DNA of 64,000 nucleotides from Fistulifera solaris (Eukaryota > Bacillariophyta > Bacillariophyceae > Naviculales > Stauroneidaceae). The stretch lies in NCBI GenBank assembly GCA_030295235.1, contig AP026162.1, forward strand, positions 2,356,001-2,420,000. The letters run 5' to 3'. Below, piece by piece: positions 62,513-64,000 of the stretch (the first letter of the stretch is position 1; every line of letters starts with the position of its first letter). The notes beneath the pieces are model-generated. The model was not told the DNA's origin. It made no database searches and saw only the letters and a list, made by a program, of their open reading frames with translations. Made by a program: the position numbers and the translations under genes.

Positions 62513-63181
62513 CTACTTCAATTGATATCGTTCTACAGCTACGACTTGTCGTTTACTTCCTCCTTCGGCGCCGGCCGATGGATCAAAGCGGCGCCATTGA
62601 TACAGAAACGAGGTAGATACGCTCCCCGACCGGGGGTCCGTCACAGGACTTTTTTGCAAAACATCGGCAGAAACAGTTTCGGGACGAGGACCATCCATAA
62701 AGACATGACCCAAATGGGACGAACACCTCCGACAGCGACATTCCAAACGATTGTCCCATTCTCGTTTGTACGACACCGATGTTTCTTCGAACGAACGCCA
62801 AAACGAAGGCCATCCGGAACCGGAATCGTATTTTGCATTCGCCGCAAAAGAGGTGCTCCGCAATACGCGCACGCAAAAATATCGTCGGGTGCATATTTGC
62901 CGTAATTGAGGGGGGGACGTCATGGCCAGTTCTGTGAGACCCAATCGTAAGACCAACAATCGCAGAGGATTCCATGTTTGTACTTCATAATCGTCCTTTG
63001 TATTTACATTTTCGCTGCTTTTCGGCGAAAACATGGGAAGACAGGGCATGGTCTTATTATTTGAACGAGTGTTTCGATGCGCCAGGGGAAAGGAATTTGA
63101 AAGGGTAGCCAAAACGAAAACGAAAATCAATAACGATAGCACACTTCTTGTTCGTTTGCTGAGGTGAGCACAGGGATTCAT
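62513..63181 (-). CDS. msrB: Peptide-methionine (R)-S-oxide reductase MsrB, frame broken at several points
   Basis: Reduces methionine-R-sulfoxide in proteins. Start ATG at 63181, about 222 residues. Signal peptide SVLSLLIFVFVLATLSNSF with Phe at the cleavage point suggests plastid import. Core motifs: AKYDSGSGWPSFW, VSYKREWDNRLECRC and SSHLGHVFMDGP. The frame is broken about five times. The first zinc pair (CAYC, near 62870-62885) and the catalytic motif RFCING (near 62600-62615) lie in other frames. Apparent indels: seven-G run 62910-62916, a T run near 62855, an A run near 62651-62656, and two short runs at 62590-62612. Read literally, the enzyme would lack its catalytic Cys. Confidence 0.8.
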   Translation of the reverse strand: MNPCAHLSKRTRSVLSLLIFVFVLATLSNSFPLAHRNTRSNNKTMPCLPMFSPKSSENVNTKDDYEVQTWNPLRLLVLRLGLTELAMTSPPQLRQICTRRYFCVRVLRSTSFAANAKYDSGSGWPSFWRSFEETSVSYKREWDNRLECRCRRCSSHLGHVFMDGPRPETVSADVLQKSPVTDPRSGSVSTSFLYQWRRFDPSAGAEGGSKRQVVAVERYQLK

Positions 63182-63258
63182 GGCTAAACAACTATGTCAA
63201 AATCGTTATGATGAGATGAAATGAAGAGAAAAAGGAAAGTGTTATAACAAGAATGAAT

Positions 63259-63274
63259 CATCATCATCATCATC
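63259..63274 (+). repeat. TCA/ATC microsatellite, copy 1
   Basis: About five TCA units; the surrounding sequence is shared with 63740-63757. Confidence 0.6.
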
Positions 63275-63739
63275 GTCCTCATTCTTTTCATCATCATCGT
63301 CAGTCGCATCGATCTTTACCGTTGTATATTTCACACTGTAGTCCGATACCGGACAGACGAACAGTTATACTTTCTGCACCCGGATCCTTTTCTCAACAAC
63401 AGAAAACGAAAAGCAACACCGGAGACAAAAGCAACGCTCTACACGAACCGAACTTCGCCGCTCACCAATTCAACTTGCCGCAAAATTTAATTCCTATGAA
63501 CATGTAGGTGATTGATGAAAAGAAAAAAGAATATACTGGTACGGAGTATTATAAAAACGCACTCGCCGTGCGGTGCGCTGTTATATGGCGTGATTGTGAC
63601 GTACGACGGTTAGACGGACCGCGACCGCGCGATGCGATATCGCCGCCTTTTTTCGTTGAAGATCGCCAGACGCCGAAATTCTTGCCCGTGGTGAGCGGGA
63701 ATAAGCACACTCTTTTCGTCGATCGAATGAATAGAATGA

Positions 63740-63757
63740 ATCATCATCATCATCATC
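63740..63757 (+). repeat. TCA/ATC microsatellite, copy 2
   Basis: About six TCA units, preceded by the same AGAATGAA as copy 1. Confidence 0.6.
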
Positions 63758-63767
63758 CAACAGAATC

Positions 63768-64000
63768 ATGTCGATGACTCTTCCTTCGAAACAAAACAAG
63801 ACTTCACTCATGGAACTCATTCATCGCTCGCGACTTGAGCCGCAACAAATTGCCGTGCGCAAGGGCGAAGAGTTACCGACCTACAAGTTGTTGCGGACGC
63901 CCGAGACACTCGACGAGTTGAATTCGGACACCGCAATTTGGATGGAGAACGGGACACTGGTGGTCGTGGGTGGCTTTTTTCATGCCATCCATGGCGACTA
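63768..64000 (+). CDS. Unknown protein, 5' end only
   Basis: An open frame starts at ATG 63768 (MSMTLPSKQNKTSLMELIH) and is still open at the right edge, giving 77 full codons. The readable part includes RSRLEPQQIAVRKGEELPTY and DTAIWMENGTLVVVGGFFHA. Codon composition resembles the neighbouring genes. I recognise no domain. Confidence 0.65.
   Translation, partial: MSMTLPSKQNKTSLMELIHRSRLEPQQIAVRKGEELPTYKLLRTPETLDELNSDTAIWMENGTLVVVGGFFHAIHGD

Larger units (their letters stand above)
63182..63767. other. Divergent promoter region with ATC/TCA microsatellites
   Basis: 586 bp between MsrB and the last gene. GAATGAATCATCATCATCAT occurs twice, near 63251 and 63734. A His-rich open frame at 63253-63507 reads through the first copy but shows no conservation cue. 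Confidence 0.45.

Noticed and set aside
8200-63181. Interpreting the broken genes as a cluster of pseudogenes or as programmed frameshifting
   Set aside because: Breaks are single-base, at homopolymers, with conserved motifs on both sides and in essential genes; no slippery site plus stem-loop pattern is shared. Sequence error is simpler.
63253-63507. His-rich 84-codon open frame
   Set aside because: The His run is just the TCA/ATC microsatellite read in one frame; the same microsatellite recurs at 63740 outside any frame.

Overview
This window looks like nuclear DNA of a diatom, probably pennate. It carries a tandem array of fucoxanthin-chlorophyll a/c proteins. Many proteins begin with a signal peptide followed by an 'ASAF'-like plastid motif. 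Introns are short GT-AG introns (about 55-200 bp). Genes lie 0.3-1 kb apart on both strands with no operons, and eukaryote-only proteins are present (Atg8, Vps36, CCT-eta, ZNFX1, XRN). The species cannot be fixed from the sequence alone.

Layout. 0-3.3 kb: three tandem FCP genes, the first cut by the window edge. 3.8-16.8 kb: a nuclear protein with a conserved C-terminal domain, Atg8, a TDP2-like phosphodiesterase, a lumenal cyclophilin, a membrane sulfotransferase, a trypsin-like protease, a plastid-type 2OG oxygenase, a Gfo/Idh/MocA-like protein and two small unknown genes. 17.3 kb: tRNA-Val(CAC). 18.4-23.8 kb: a mitochondrial CBS-pair protein, an ERCC6L-like SNF2 ATPase and homocysteine S-methyltransferase. 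24.0-32.2 kb: three related secreted cysteine-rich proteins made of alternating A and B modules, interrupted by an alpha/beta hydrolase and a DUF1295 membrane enzyme. 32.2-34.0 kb: a gene-poor stretch with repeated GTGCACGTTTCG motifs. 34.0-37.2 kb: an RHL1-like nuclear protein and a MidA/NDUFAF7-type methyltransferase. 38.1-45.3 kb: a lone RZ-type zinc-finger protein followed by a full-length ZNFX1-like helicase ending in the same domain. 45.7-51.9 kb: an XRN-type exonuclease with a plastid-like presequence, convergent with a large CRAL-TRIO protein. 52.5-53.3 kb: a complete non-autonomous hAT-like transposon. 53.7-64 kb: PCMT, Vps36, a 2-hydroxyacid dehydrogenase, an F-box protein, CCT-eta, a DUF3172 plastid protein, MsrB and a gene cut by the right edge.

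Two themes stand out. First, the cysteine-rich cluster (24-32 kb) is a family I do not recognise. All three members share an upstream motif pair, which suggests co-regulation. Second, about half of the genes are broken by single-base indels, nearly all in homopolymer runs, while the flanking frames stay well conserved. I read this as sequence error rather than decay, and I annotate these genes as joined models, giving the position of each break.

Plastid functions here include light harvesting, lumenal protein folding, DUF3172, and probably MsrB, a 2OG oxygenase and an RNA exonuclease. The rest is general housekeeping: autophagy, ESCRT-II, chaperonin, DNA repair and RNA surveillance.
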